Below are positions 13,218 through 26,915 of a DNA stretch of 64,000 nucleotides, piece after piece. The stretch spans positions 6,740,722 to 6,804,721 of the forward strand of contig SSBO01000003.1 in the NCBI GenBank assembly GCA_005281725.1. The letters run 5' to 3'. Source of the DNA: Wuchereria bancrofti. Its lineage: Eukaryota; Nematoda; Chromadorea; Rhabditida; Onchocercidae. The notes under the pieces are model-generated. The model worked only from the letters and a program-made list of their open reading frames with translations, ran no database searches and was not told the origin of the DNA. The position numbers and the translations under genes were made by a program. Every line of letters begins with the position of its first letter. The first letter of the stretch is position 1.

Positions 13218-14624
13218 AATAACGTACGTATCGTGCATTTTTATGAAAATGTTAACTAATAAGTTAACTTATTATCAACGAACTGAACGAATCACCATCT
13301 CCTTGTAATGTTTCATCAGTTGTTATGGATCGAATTGAACGAAGAATTTTACTTATTATATGGTCATGGAATGCGATGATGCGATGAGTAAAACTGATAA
13401 AATTTAAAGAATAACGAGAAAGAAACTGATTCCCATCTTAGATTGCAAGTTTTACAACTTCAACATACAACTTCACTCATGAAATCATCCATCTTTCCAA
13501 TGTTCCTTTAGTCAAGTTACACTAACGTCAGCAAAAAATCCTAATACTGCTTTATTCTCAGTGCAAGACAACTGGTATTAAAGTGATATGAGAAAACAAA
13601 TATATTGCAAGTAATTAAAACAACAATTAAGAGAAAGACGAGAGATTCATATCTTAGTTATTTACTCGTCAAAATTTGGCTTAAATTTCAAAAAATGTCA
13701 ACAACAAACGTTTCATTATTGAATAGTGATGTGTTTGCATTTAGATCAGCCAATAAAGCGATTCTTCACTGATCGAAAGATTGTGGTACGATAATTTAAC
13801 AACCGTTTCTACCCGATGTTCGGTTTTATCATTGCTTATTTGAAGAGAAACATGTGCCTTGTTCGCTAATCCAAATGTAAACACATAACAGTTCAACAGC
13901 GAAATGTTAAGATGTCGTAAACAAACGTGAATCTATCATTCTTGCAAGAGCATCCATTCTTGTATATTCATCCTCTGTACAAGACAACAAGTTCCCCTCC
14001 GAGAGCACTCGGAACGATCAATCGAACTGGTTGAACACAGATATTTAGCGTCATGAATGCTTTTCATCTCTTATTTTAAAACTTCTCTATCGCAAACATA
14101 CCAGTCTAATGAAATAGTAGAAATTAGAGCAGCAGCAGAATATCGAGAATAACATCAAACAATTAATTAGCTGAAGAAATCAAGTGATATCTAGATCACA
14201 ATAGTTAAACAAGTTTAGAAAGAGCTAAATGATTTCGAAATAAAAACGCAGAGATGAATATGTCTGGGAAAATTCAGAATGATTCACTAAAATCGTCTAC
14301 TGAAAATTATACAATTTCAGATTTATATCTTTTAAAACTTTCAACTTTCAGACTTCTAAAGACTAAATATAATGCTTAGATGACCTTGGTGACGTGTTAT
14401 GTTCCAGGATTTCACTGCTCATTTAAAATATTTACAAACGAAAAAATGAAGAATGAGTCTTCTGATAAATCCTAGCTGTACAATAACGGTAAAAGCATTG
14501 GAGGAATGTCGGTAATCTCAAGGTCAACAACAATTTCCTTATGCCAAGCAAAATCAATTCACATTCATCTATAAAAATGATGAGGAATATCTTACTGAAC
14601 TATCACTAATGATAAATAACTCAC

Positions 14625-14642
14625 CTCATATGCAATAAGCAT
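14625..14642 (-). CDS. lec-1: Candidate 6-codon first exon of the LEC-1-type galectin
   Basis: On the minus strand ATG plus five codons (MLIAYE) run directly into a GTGAGT donor in phase 0, which matches the phase-0 start of the first conserved galectin exon at 11574. It is the best in-phase start I found upstream, but it implies a 3-kb first intron in a gene whose other introns are mostly below 400 bp. A closer or trans-spliced exon is possible. Confidence 0.35.
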
Positions 14643-15590
14643 CAAGATTTGAAAAGTCTGGACAAGATATTTGAAACCAATGAACAACAAAATAGAAAGA
14701 AAAAAATCAAAGTTGGAATTTAAAAGTGAAATTAGATGAGAATAGAAGATAAGCGAGGAGAAAATAGCAATCGATTATTTTGTTACTTTTATTTTCTTCA
14801 TTTCAAGGCAGTTGTGATTGTAATTGTACCGAGTGACAATTTCATACCACAAAATACTGTGTACCTAACATGTTAACAATAAGCTTGAAAGGAAGATGGA
14901 GTTTACTTCATTGAACAATCATAGGTAACGATAGAATTACGATCAGGAAAGAAAAAAAGAACAGCAGTGAGAAGTTGATAAATTTTAACAGAAAAATTTA
15001 GTTAGTTCTTTTGAGATTATTAGAAAAGAAAGCATTCAAATGAGATGACACTATCACGATCTGATGATGAAAATCTTTTTTCAAGTCTATGGACGGAAAG
15101 GGAATTAAAATTAAAAAATTCTTATCACTACTTACTTTTGCTTATCATTTCTTTTGTTTATTTCATGATTTATTAGTTAAACTTGAAATAGTTCGGATAT
15201 GAAAAAGAAAGGGAATGAATAGGAAGCAAAATGGATATTTCATTCATTGGTGAAGCGACCATTTCACGTAAGTGAACATAGCTTGATGTAAGCATTTATT
15301 CGAAAGTTTAACCTACTCAACAATTCTAGTGGAACAGATGTTAGTTATGTTATGGTAAAAGAAAAAAACTTATACAAACAAAAACGATCATTTTATTCGA
15401 AAAATTTCATTACCCCGGCGATGAATCATCCTTTTAACGGACAGATCGAACTAGCACATATCTGAATACTATTCCTCAGTATGATTTCATATTGGAACAC
15501 AAATCGATGAATCATCCCACTTCCATTACTAAGGCACTCAACAACCCGACCCGTTCCTTTAAGTACATTCCTTCGAACACTCCAACGGTA

Positions 15591-15660
15591 GTGTGTGTGT
15601 ATGTGTATGCATGTGTATGTACATGTGTATATGTATGTATGTGCGTGTGCCTGTGTGTGT
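15591..15660. repeat. GT/ATGT-rich microsatellite
   Basis: Mixed TGTG/TATG repeat. It makes artefactual Cys/Val/Met-rich open frames on the plus strand. Confidence 0.85.
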
Positions 15661-17373
15661 TCTTGTCCATCCGTCCTGTCCCCTATCTATGTGCGCCTGC
15701 GCGTTTGTGTCTGTGAAATTATTTTTCCTCTTTTTTTATTTAGCGAATTGGCATACGATAAGGGTGATTACTCAGTGTAGTGCCAATGATGAATTTCTCA
15801 TTTGTGAGGGACCGACACAACTTTAAGAATAGCAATTGCTGAGTAATTTGGCTTGAATCATTCCTTTATTAATATAAAAGAATCTGACATTTCTATATTA
15901 AAATGTGAAACAATATGAGTTAGCGCCTGAAATCATTTCATTATCGTTTCAAGAAACAAGAACTGATATTTTCACTGACATTAAAAAAATGAGTTTTTAT
16001 TTACTGAAACAGTATTGAAATCTCAAAAAAGTTTTATTCCAGAAATTTTGGAAGCATGGATGAAACGATAAAACGATAACAATGATGATGTGTAATGAAA
16101 ATTTTCTTTCACACTTTAATTTTCTAACTCTGTTTGATCTGTTTTTTAACTGTTCACCACTCATTATATAGAACTGTTGCTGAAGAGCAGAAGATTGGAA
16201 ATGGAAGATTGTGTCGTACAATAATGTTGCATAGTTGCACAGAGCTCATTTTTAAAATCTAAACCTACTTCAGAAAATTAAATTCATCATTTCTCGACCA
16301 TCCCAGTCATGCAGTGAACATATCTAATTCGCATGAAAAACTCATCATACTTCAGATTTAAGAATTCTCCACTTGTGCTTATTTTAAACGTCCCCGATTC
16401 AGAAGCAAATCGACCAGAACTCCACCTTTACTCCATCTGAATATGAGAAGAGTGTCACGTCGATGTCACACACAAAAATTGCTGATACCCACTCACCATC
16501 GACGAATCAATTTAATTGCAACCCACAAACAATTTAAAACACACAGCACAACGTCCATCAGGCATCCACCCTTGGCATTTCTCCTCAAAGCTGCATTTTG
16601 GTGATTAACAAGAGCAGCCAGAACTCTATCGTTGCATGACCTTATTCCGTTGTATAACTTCGCCGGAACTTCCATTATAGACCATAAATGATGAGATTGT
16701 ACGATGAATGAACTTCACGTTACCACGAAACCTTCTTCCTGTACTTCATGCAAACCTAAGCTGAAAAAAAAAAAACATGATTGAATGAACAGATTTTCAC
16801 TCCTGTTTGCAAGATGAATTGTCAAAACAAGTTATTTTTTTAAGTAACTCTTTACAGGAATAAATAACAATATGATAGTTACAAACAATAACTGCGGGCT
16901 TAAACATTTTATCGTCTAAACAGACAAGAAAATTAGGCTGAAATAAAAAGACAAAACAATTACTAATTGTAATGAGAAATGAATGTGACAGTTTTCGATA
17001 GTGCATGTAATCACGAGGTAAAGTTGGTTCGAGTTAGCTTGGAAGTATTCCAGAGAGCTGGAATTTACATCATAACAACTTCGATTTTACTGTCAAGTGA
17101 TTTCATTGTCTTGGGTTAAGCTTTCTACTTTGTTAATGAAATAAATTTTTATGAAGTAGTAAAATTAGCAGACTACGATGCACTAAGCAATATTATGATT
17201 CCATTGATTTAAATGTGTCTTCAACCGAAGCTGAAGATAAATTAATTTCTATGTTTGTAAAATATCGAAATATTCATCGCGAAAGAAACAAAGAGAGGGA
17301 AATTAATCCAGAGAATAAACATTAAACAAAGAATGAAGACTTCTTCTGGAGTTACTAATTAATGTCTGACATT

Positions 17374-19449
17374 TTACAATTGTCCACAATCTGCAATTAC
17401 TACATCCTTTGATGTCTTACCGCTTTGTGAACCCTGCAAAATAGCATGTGAGCCAACGAAAGATCAAAATACAGAGAATAATGCAATCTTGATAAATTTA
17501 AATATTACTACTATGTCTCCTAGTTAATCATTATCCCTTCTTCACATATGTTATTCCATTAAAATCCATTAAAATATACAACAAATTTACCACTGCTTCA
17601 ATCTTCCGTACGACATCCATTCCTTCGATAACTCGGCCGAATACAACATGCTTACCATCTAACCAATCCGTCTTCACAGTGCACAAGAAGAACTGAGATC
17701 CATTCGTATCTGGACCAGCATTTGCCTAAATTGAATTTAATAGCTTAAAATCCCTTCAGTAATAACTAATGAAGACAATGAAAATCAATTGCAAACAATT
17801 GGAAAACTTGCATCACTAAGACCTCTCTTTTCCCGCCTCCTGCGGGAAATCGAGCACAGATATACCTTCGAGGGGAGCGAACTCAGTAGCATTCCATGTC
17901 TAAGACAATTTTTTCATTACTTTTCAATACCACAGCCAAATCATCATCGCTCGCTTTATAAATCGGACGAGAAATGCAAGCAATAAGTGGAACTACAGCA
18001 CCATTATTTGTGTTTCACACAAACCTAACACTGAGCCATTACATCTTCTTACACATCCCCATGCATATATATTACTAACCTCACTTCTTCCAGTATCTTA
18101 TTTCATTCATTTTGAATAAATGTTGTTTTTCTTTAGTTAACAATCTTATACTAAGAATTTTATTCGTTTATATACTTCAAAGCTGAAATATGAACTGATT
18201 TTCGACACATTCAATAATTATATTATTTAACAAACCACAATCGACAATGCGCTCATAGCGCGAGATTAACTCAAAAAGAACCTATGTTGTTGTCGTACGC
18301 GCTTACCATGGATAGCACGCCAGGTCCACTGTGCTTCTCTTTGAAGTTTTCATCTTCAAATGTTAAACCATAAATGGATTCACCTCCGGTACCATTTCCG
18401 CGTACGAAATCACCACCCTGAATGGCAGAAGTTCACATCAACTTTTGAATGCTACAATTGCAAATCATTTACTTCTTTGTTTTTATGTTACAATATTTAA
18501 TTTGAGAGAATAACTAACTCAAGAATTCAAAACACAATAACAACAAACAGATGGTACCTCACTATACTATATTCCTCAAAGCACTGCTGCAATCTTTCAG
18601 TGGAAAGAATTCTATCGTGGTAACAGAGCTAATGATAACACTCTAAAAACTTATCGATGTCACTCTATTGCATCACCTTCTTAGTGAATTTCACAGTCCG
18701 TTATGAAATAACCATACTATGAGCACGTATGCTAAAAAAGCAAATAACTTATTTAGACCGACTTATCCATGGTTCATTTAAATTGACTATAATCAAAGTT
18801 TGGATACTGAAATTTGCAGTAAGATTTCAAATTTTAAACCACAGCATACATTGACTGAACTGACAAAATAGAGCAAACCTGGCACATGAAATTTGGGATG
18901 ACTCGATGGAATTTTGAACCTTTGTAATAAAGAACCTTCCCCAATATACCATAACCTTCTTCACCCGTGCATAATGCACGGAAATTTTCTGCTGTTTTTG
19001 GCACTACATCACTGAACAACTGGAAAAATATTAGACTTAATATAATTTATCTACAATCACTTTTCAAAGTCACAGTCATAATTAATATGGTATTGTTATT
19101 CCTAAGCCATTAGCATTACCATTACCAAAACTATAATAAAACTCACACAAAAATTTAGAAGAGGACCAGAATAAGAGTTTCGAGAAATATGATCTTATAA
19201 ACAACGATCATACTACATTGTTTCCATCTGTCAAGCAGCTTAGTTTCCTCTAAAATCTGTCACCTGTTACCATGTCAACTGAAAGGATTAATTTTTGGAA
19301 AGCTTCTCTCCTTGGATTTTCGACAACCAAGACAAGAATTTTAACTTCCAACAAAAAATAAAAAAGAGAAAGCAATTCACCTCCATAACGATACGACCAG
19401 ATGGATCTCCGCCAATGGTAATATCGAAGAATACGTGTGGACGAGACAT
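17374..19449 (-). CDS. Cyclophilin A-type peptidyl-prolyl isomerase (CYP-3/CYP-7-like)
   Basis: A 171-residue cytosolic peptidyl-prolyl cis-trans isomerase, the usual length for single-domain cyclophilins. Exons on the minus strand: 19449-19381, 19019-18879, 18417-18307, 17725-17591, 17433-17374, all in phase 0. Active-site and cyclosporin-binding residues are present: FHRVIPNF (Arg near 62), QGGDF, MANAGP, SQFF, and the Trp near 128 followed by LDGKHVVFG; it ends IADCGQL. The insert [18 protein letters not shown] is the divergent-loop form typical of nematode cyclophilins CYP-3 and CYP-7, though its sequence is changed from what I remember of C. elegans (Ile, Leu, Val and Tyr at usually small or polar positions). 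A strong TTTTTTTCAG acceptor 12 nt before the ATG suggests trans-splicing. Confidence 0.97.
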
Positions 19450-19460
19450 ACTTCTTTCAA

Positions 19461-19475
19461 ACTGAAAAAAAATTT
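19461..19475 (-). promoter_or_regulatory. Probable spliced-leader acceptor of cyclophilin
   Basis: On the minus strand a T-run ending in CAG sits 12 nt upstream of the ATG at 19449, with no upstream coding exon needed. It matches the nematode trans-splice acceptor consensus. Confidence 0.55.
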
Positions 19476-20083
19476 TTGTTATGAATTTTACGTCTGTTTA
19501 GCAAAAAAATCATAACATCGAAATGGCAAAAATCCGACGTGATAAATCTCACAAAGTAATCCACTGAGATTCAAAATGTCATTAGCCGACATGCAACACG
19601 TAATATTACTATTAAGTATCAACAAAATTTATTAATACGCAAATGATGTTATTAACAACTTCATCATGTATGACACGCATGCTCAAGTTAAATTTCCGTG
19701 CAGTGTATACGTACAGCACATACTACTGCTTATTTGAACAAAACATATGTGTGAGAATGAAGCAGTACTTCAAAAACCTTTTGTTATCACTAACAATTTC
19801 TATGAGATCAAGAACGAGAAATCATCCCAACCAACTATTCTCAGTATTTTTGCGAGTAAAAAAATTCGAAATAGTGCTAAAGGATTAATAAGGATGGATA
19901 AACCAACCACATAATCAGTTCATTCTAGGATTTACAAAACATCACATCATGCTATCTGTACTGTAGGTCACATTCACTTTAGTCACAGAAATAAAAAAAA
20001 CGAGAAAGAAAGTGAGCCATATTAAGGAAGAACAAAAACCCTTATAACTTTCAGGGAAATCTCGGGACAGAAAAAAGTGATCT

Positions 20084-20085
<2 letters not shown>

Positions 20086-20114
<29 letters not shown>
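20086..20114. repeat. (TA)n microsatellite
   Basis: Uninterrupted TA run, then TTTATAT. Confidence 0.9.
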
Positions 20115-20121
<7 letters not shown>

Positions 20122-20783
20122 GGTCCCAAGAAATAATAGATAGGATGGGAATTAGCTATACGAGCGGCTGGGGAATGGAAAGAAAAGGAGTTACTTCCAT
20201 TATTTTCTCAAAGAGATCAATTAATTTAAATGAACAGTCAATTTAAAGTAGAAATTACTTGATGGTTAATGGGTTACTAACAGATCTGGCCTGACCTAGA
20301 ATATTAACTAATTAATTCAAGGTCACTTCCCAAAACATGAACGATTAGATGGAACACACGTTAGCCCTCCCTCCCACACACGAGCATCACACGGTGTACG
20401 TGACATGTCACAGCGTACAGCGTGTTACGCCATCAATAAATGTGGTAAGAGAGCATGAGTGCAGTGGTAGAAGGCATCAAAACAGTCGCCATCTCTCTAA
20501 CTAACTACTCTCTGTGCTTATAAGGGATGTCTGTTTGGGCGGCGGTGTGTGCCAAGCAATAGGGAGAGAGGGCAGTGTACAAGAGCGCTGACAGAGAGAG
20601 TGCTGAGATGAGGAGAAGCAGACATGTGACTTGAGGCATCCAGCAGAGTAGCTGTGACCAACGGGCGCTCTCGTCCTCATTGACCAGCACACTCTCTTTC
20701 TATCTCTTTATCCAATACACACATATACAACAAAGAGACACAAACACAGGATACGCGTACGCGGATGGGGGCGGAAGGTCACG

Positions 20784-20809
20784 CACGTGCCATCATCGCC
20801 TACCACGTG
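20784..20809. promoter_or_regulatory. Paired CACGTG E-boxes
   Basis: CACGTG occurs at 20784-20789 and again at 20804-20809, starts exactly 20 bp apart (two helical turns), within GCACGTGC and CCACGTGC contexts. They lie 1.3 kb upstream of the cyclophilin ATG. Use as bHLH sites is inferred only. Confidence 0.4.
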
Positions 20810-22045
20810 CTAAAAGTCAGGAAGCTTACCGAACAGATGAAAATACTGAAAAGCAAGAAAAATACCAGAAAAACGTAAAGTTTGGCGTATAAATATTCTT
20901 ATGAAATGTAATAAATTGTTAAGTAAATAAGCACATATTGTGTAGCTTATGGAGGGCGGAAATTGGAGCATTTCTGAGGAAGTATTTATGTGTAGAATAA
21001 TGGTACGACAGTTGCGCCGCATATTCCATTATGACTATTTGATTCGTTTATCATCAGACCATTTAACTTTGTCATCAATTTCATATTTCGTTTAACCCTG
21101 GGAAATTTTCTTTTGCCATATTGTATTTTACTGTGACATAGATAGATAGATATGGTATGAATCTTGTTTGTACAGGTGGATGATTGCCTATATGGACAGG
21201 TAAAATGTAATGAAGTTAGTCTGCTCATTCTTCACTAAGAGTACACTTTGCTTAGATGATTTTGCAGAAACTGAAGAAAATAGTTCAGTGAACTTTTCAA
21301 GGTCATCATTTTGCTGATTTTGCTGAACAACCCAAAATTCACAAAAATAGGTTACTTTTATACCTAAATCTTTGGGAATTACATGTAACAACATTTGGAT
21401 TCACGTTGACTGTTGCAATATTTGATAAGATTTTTGCCAGCTGATTGCAAAGAACAAAAAAATTAATGCAAAAAATAATTCGTAATTTTAAGATTCATCC
21501 AATAATTGATTACTTCATTGAAGCATTATTGGAAGTAATGTCCACTCATTCCTATCATCTGAATCTCTTTCATTAGCATCGTTATCATCATGAATTCCTC
21601 TTCTCCTTTCAGGCAAACTCATCATTAACTGCCAGCACAATTATCGATATAGCAACAACCAGCGGATAAAAACAACTCAAATTTTATGACTTTTTTTTTT
21701 TATGAAAATTTTATGACTTTTTTTCTTATTTTTTTAGCAACTCAAATTTTATGAAAATTTCTTTGTTTTTATTTACTATTTATGTTATCATCTCTTAAAA
21801 TATGCAAATTTTTTCATGTGCCAAAATACAGAACTATGGTGGTTGATGCCCAAGGGGAAGAGTTGTGAGAGGCTATACTGTATATAAATCATTTCATCGA
21901 TCTCAGCATGCAAATTTTTGTTGAGAATTTTGAATTGCCACTGTTTTTCAACAAAAAGTTTGCCTTCGGATGGTTTGAAATTTCTTCTGCAAAAAGTATC
22001 ACTGAATGTGAAAAAATAATTTTAAAAAGCACTGCAAAATTTTTA

Positions 22046-22112
22046 AGAAATATAAAAAGCTCCAATATAACAGAAATATATGTTTAAAAAATATAAAAAA
22101 AGCTCCAATATA
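22046..22112. repeat. Short tandem duplication
   Basis: A unit of about 25 bp containing AAAGCTCCAATATAA occurs twice, 40 bp apart, with small indels. Confidence 0.7.
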
Positions 22113-24232
22113 AAATTTGAGATTTATTAGAAAACATAGTTAGCACTTTCTCGAATGCAGTGCTGTTTGTGATCAATTATTTGATACATAATTCATTTAT
22201 GAAAGTGTGAAAATCTTTATCTCACTTTTGTAAGGTTTAAATGAATAAGCCTTTTGAGTAATTGAATTATAAAAGGATGGATGAAATTGTTATTGTAACT
22301 GATCATTGTTACTTGCTTAATTATTAGGCTATAATTTTAGTAGTTTGAAGTTAAGCTGATATTTGCCCTTGAGTTTGAAAAATTCGAAAAGTTTGAGCAA
22401 ACAGCAATAAGTAACAAAGTTTGCGGAAAGAAAATTGGTTAATCTTTTCAGTTTTAACGATAAGAATTGGCACACTGCAACTACACACACAACATATGGC
22501 GCTTATGCTTAATTAATTGCTTTAAATTCGATACACTTTAAAGCTTACCAAAGTAACAGACTCACAAAATATGCCTTTGCAACTTATGGCCATTAGCAAG
22601 TCATTCTCCTTTAATCTAATCATTTTCTTTTGCTTTCCTTGCTAATACATTTATTTATATACCAATTTGAGAAATATATATTGCATTTAATTAATCATGC
22701 ATATCTTGAGTTTCAACGAATAGCAAACCACTTAGATGGATCAGTTCTTCTAGTTTACCATAAAATAAACTGGTGACACCTGCAATGAACGATTTGCAGT
22801 ATGATAGAATTGAGTTTTCTGAAGATTTTTTACTTCCTTAAATTTAGATTACAGTTTTACAAATAGAAAATATTAGGATGATAATGATCATAATTATAAT
22901 CATAATCATAACACGTTTTCCACTTTCCATACAGCATTGAAATGATATTAAAGTTGTTAATTTTTTAACTCAACTCTGTTTCTTCCTCAAATTTTTGAAA
23001 AAATTTTTTCAGACTAACAATGAAGAATTTATTTCAAGGTTAGTTGTTCTTTTCATTTTTTTTTCATTCGCAGAAATTCATCAATAATGCCTAAATCATG
23101 CGACTTAAATTCTTCTTGTTTATTGCTTTTATGTTTGATAACAGAAAAAAAGAGAAGTGATTATATCACTCAGTTATGTTTTTCTTTTTATCATTTCCAC
23201 ATTTTTCAAACTTAAGGATTTTGATAACTAAATATGAGGAAAAGATCAGTGTGTTGAATTTCACAACAAATATGAAAAGTTTTGAATGAAATTTATTTCA
23301 CTTATGAATATGAATACTAAAGCTTACTTTGTCTTTCTGTTCTTCCCCCTTCCTCGTATTCTGCAAATGAAACAATTTTGGAATTACATCTATTAACTGA
23401 AATATCTCTGTGAAGAATAAACGGAACTAACTTAAAGGAAGGTAATAACAATAATAGAAAAAGTAGAATGACAAAGTTGTCAACCATCTATAATTGAAAT
23501 CTTACTGTTATCATCGCAGAAGTGTTATTCGCAAGGTGTTCCATCTAATATTTTGAATCAAAGTGTTTACTTGACAAATAGATATCCTTTGATATTTTTA
23601 ATTTCGATTTTATTGTCATCACTGAACACAGAATATTAAATTTTGTTGTCACAGCATTAAGTGCAGTGCATATATAAATGTATATTTAGTGTTAGTATTT
23701 GTTGGATTGACGTTGCATGAGATATGCTTAAGTAAAGATGGACATGCAAAATATGGTGGAATGCAACCGAAGGAAGCGAACTATAAAAAATTCGTTGGTG
23801 AAAGACAATATGTCAGTATGATATTTTGAATTATATGAATTTAGCCTGAACAAATTCGTCCGTTCCACATATATATGCTCGGATCTAATCGAAACAATAA
23901 TTTCATTTCTAATTCTAAAATTATATGAGATAAATTGCAGTATTTGAGAAAATAATGCCGTCAGTAGATTCAATATTATTTTCCTAGTGAATTAAAAATT
24001 CTAAACTAATACATTCTAAATTATGAGGCTTAAATTTAGCGAATATTAAGCTTGGAAAAAGTGAAGAAAATGCTTCTCTTATGTTTATTTAGAAGAGGCA
24101 ATTTCTTCGCATAAATGCATACCTTTAATTATAGGTAATTAATAAGAGATGAAGTAAAGCTGGTGATTGGATTTGTTATCAGTAGATTTTACAGTGTTAT
24201 ATTACCTTTAATAATATAATTACCAACTGTAG

Positions 24233-26915
24233 ATGATACCATTTAAAACTCGAATTAGCCAACCATTCCAAGAAGGACAGACCATTCATGGAGTTGGTAT
24301 GATAAAACCCGATGCCAAAAGGTATGGAATAATTCATTCAAATTTTAGCATCTCTTTTAGAAAGTTCCCAAAAATTTTTTCCACATTTTGCATCTATTTT
24401 CAAACATATTGAGTAGGACAGAGGAAGGTAACTTCTAGTAAAAACTTAAAGATAGTTTATCAAACGTATTTTAAACTATAGCCCTGAGTACTTCCTAAAA
24501 ATTACGAATCTTTTCGTTTACTTGAAAAAAAAAAATTAGAAAATTAAAATATATGTTAGCAAGCTGTCTTTCACTGCTCCACAAATTTATGAATTTTAGA
24601 GAAATGACCCATTCGTTGCAAATATTCTTCTTCAGGTGTTCTTAACCGAAAGAAACAAATATGAATTTATAAAATGAAGCAAATTAGTTTATAAATATAT
24701 TTCAGAATTGATATCAATTTCCATAAAGGCGCAGGTGCAAATGTTGATCTACCGTTGCATCTCAGTATTCGATTTGATGAAGGTAACTTTGTACTTTCTT
24801 CTTATAACATTTTAGCTGTACACTGTGCAGTTTTATTTCTTAATAATCTTATTTCAGGAAAAATGGTTTATAATTCATATGTGAACAACGTTTGGGGCAG
24901 TAAAGAGCAACGATTAAAAAATCTTTTCAAGCCAAATACAGAAATGGATATTCGAATTCGCATTATCAATAATAAGTATCAAGTATGGTACCTAATTCAC
25001 ATTCATTTCAAGAAATTTAAATGAATTTTTCTACAGGACATAAATTGTGTGTGCCCCTGTGTGGTACCATTTTCAACAGATAACTACTACTCTCTTATTA
25101 TATCAGTTTTTTTTTTTCGCATTTTATGAAAAAATAAGTTAAAACTTTGCGACTGTTTTGCTTTGGAATCAAACATAGCTCTGAACGAAAGGCCTTATTT
25201 TGGCCAAAGATTTTTCGGAATCGCGGTAAAACGTTTGTCATTACTATTGCATGATCAAATGAAATAATATCATTCCAGTGTATATCGTAAGGTTTTTTAT
25301 CTGAAGCTAATAAATTTATTAAATTTATTTTATCAATTGTTACGCTTATTTAAATTAATGTTAATCATATAGATATTTGCGAATCGTATGGACGCGGGTA
25401 CTTTTGAACAGCGAACAACACTAGATGGGGTAAGTAAATTTTTTCTTTCTCGATACTTTCTTCCAAGTAATTAAATATCACAAGTAAACTTACAGTTACA
25501 TTAATTTCTGAAAAATTTATCTTTCACCGATTCACATTTCTTAACCAATCAAATGTTTCATCTACAAAAATCATATAAACATATAAAGGAATTCTTCTGT
25601 TTCGTTGGCGCTTATGTCAAGTAAAACTATAAATACAATCAGAGCATGAATTTATAGACTATTTTAAAGTTTAAGGCAAAGAAATTGAAAAATCAGTTTC
25701 CCCCTTTGTTCAATATATTTGCAAAATGGATATTATTCAGGTAGATCATGTATCGATTAGTGGTGATTTGATCAATCTTTCATTATTCCACTACGGTGGA
25801 CGAGTATTCCCGATACCGTATATAGCGATAGCCGAAGTTGTCCCAGGAAAACGACTGGATATTTCGTTACTACCAACTGGTAAGTACAACAATAATTCAT
25901 TTCATAATGGATTCTTTAATCTATCAAGTGGTCTTTTCAACTACCTACCAAATTAAATTAAATTACACAATGGTAGTATTAAAAAGGTGCGTCTCATGTA
26001 GACGAACAGAAGATAGCCTTTATTATGACAGAATGAAGAATTGAAATTTTAATTCTAAAACAATGTCTATTCATTAATTGTGTGACGAAATGTAAACTGG
26101 CAAGACCAAACATTTTACTTATCAAAATTATTCAGATGGATCGATATAATGATAGTATTGATAAGCATCTATGCTATTTAACATATCATAAGTTAATAGA
26201 ATGAACAAAGAATAAATTATGAATTTAGGCAAACGATTTAATATCAATTTATACAACAGTAATCGACAACATGCACTACAAATATCTGTACGATTCAACG
26301 AAGGCACCGTGGTACGGAATGCAATGGAGAATAATGATTGGGGACGAGAAGAGCGAGAGGGAGTGATACCGATTGTCAAAGATGAAATGTCGACTTTTTC
26401 ATATTTTATTTCTTCTTAAATACTTAAACTTTTTCATTTATCATCATCATTTCGAGATTTACCACGAACGACTTCCTAGTCATTTGATGTAACATATCTC
26501 AGATTGTTGAAATGAATCGCCCATATACCCGAAAACAGAGGAACTATGAATCTTATTTGTGATGAAAAAAAGAATTTCTCATTATCTTTCAAAACATAAG
26601 TAGTAAAAAATTTGTCTTTTATATCAATAATTTAACTTTCTATCACATGCTGTGCATTTTTAAATTCATCGGATAATTCTATAAGTGATTTAAGAGGAAT
26701 TTAATAACTTAATCAACAAATAAATAATTGTTTTCCATCATTTCAGTGCCGATATAACGATTATCAATGAAAGATACAGCTTCCAGATTTTCTTCAACGG
26801 TATTCGCTTTACGACATTTGCGCATCGTGGCTCACCAGATGATATTAGAACTTTGGAAATTGATGGTGAATGTGAAATATTTTCTGCCACAGTTAATGAT
26901 GCAATTAGTGGATAA
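24233..26915 (+). CDS. Second tandem-repeat galectin, divergent sugar-binding sites
   Basis: A 271-residue two-domain galectin. Exons: 24233-24321, 24706-24782, 24858-24982, 25373-25429, 25741-25879, 26229-26388, 26747-26915, all in phase. CRD1 reads LHLSIRFDEG, then VYNSYVNN, then WGSKEQR: the core His, Arg, Trp, Glu and final Arg are kept, but Asn-Pro of H-NPR is Ser-Ile. CRD2 reads LQISVRFNEG, VVRN, WGREERE: the core His is Gln and Asn-Pro is Ser-Val, while Arg, Asn, Trp, Glu and Arg remain. It has no signal peptide, as usual for galectins. The exon 6 donor (GTCGAC) is poor but is the only phase-2 choice that joins to ADITIINERYSFQ. It is transcribed opposite to the LEC-1-type gene 12 kb away and belongs to another galectin subgroup; I cannot assign a LEC number. 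Confidence 0.93.

Larger units (their letters stand above)
11575..17373. other. Region between lec-1 and the cyclophilin 3' end
   Basis: No further gene recognised. It probably holds the lec-1 first intron and promoter and the cyclophilin 3' UTR. There is an alternating ATGC palindrome at 13200-13217 and a GT-rich tract at 15591-15660; open frames across the latter are low complexity. A 60-codon open stretch at 16675-16493 on the minus strand ends near a GTGAG donor but resembles nothing known. Confidence 0.4.
19450..24232. other. Intergenic region between two divergent genes (cyclophilin and galectin 2)
   Basis: Both flanking genes are transcribed away from this segment, so both promoters should lie here. 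A (TA)n run is at 20086-20114, and a compositionally distinct, less AT-rich patch with two CACGTG motifs is at about 20330-20830. Short direct repeats lie at 21672-21765 and 22046-22112. No coding gene recognised. Confidence 0.45.

Noticed and set aside
15492..15826. Three overlapping open frames rich in Cys, Val and Met
   Set aside because: Products of the GT/ATGT microsatellite read in three frames.
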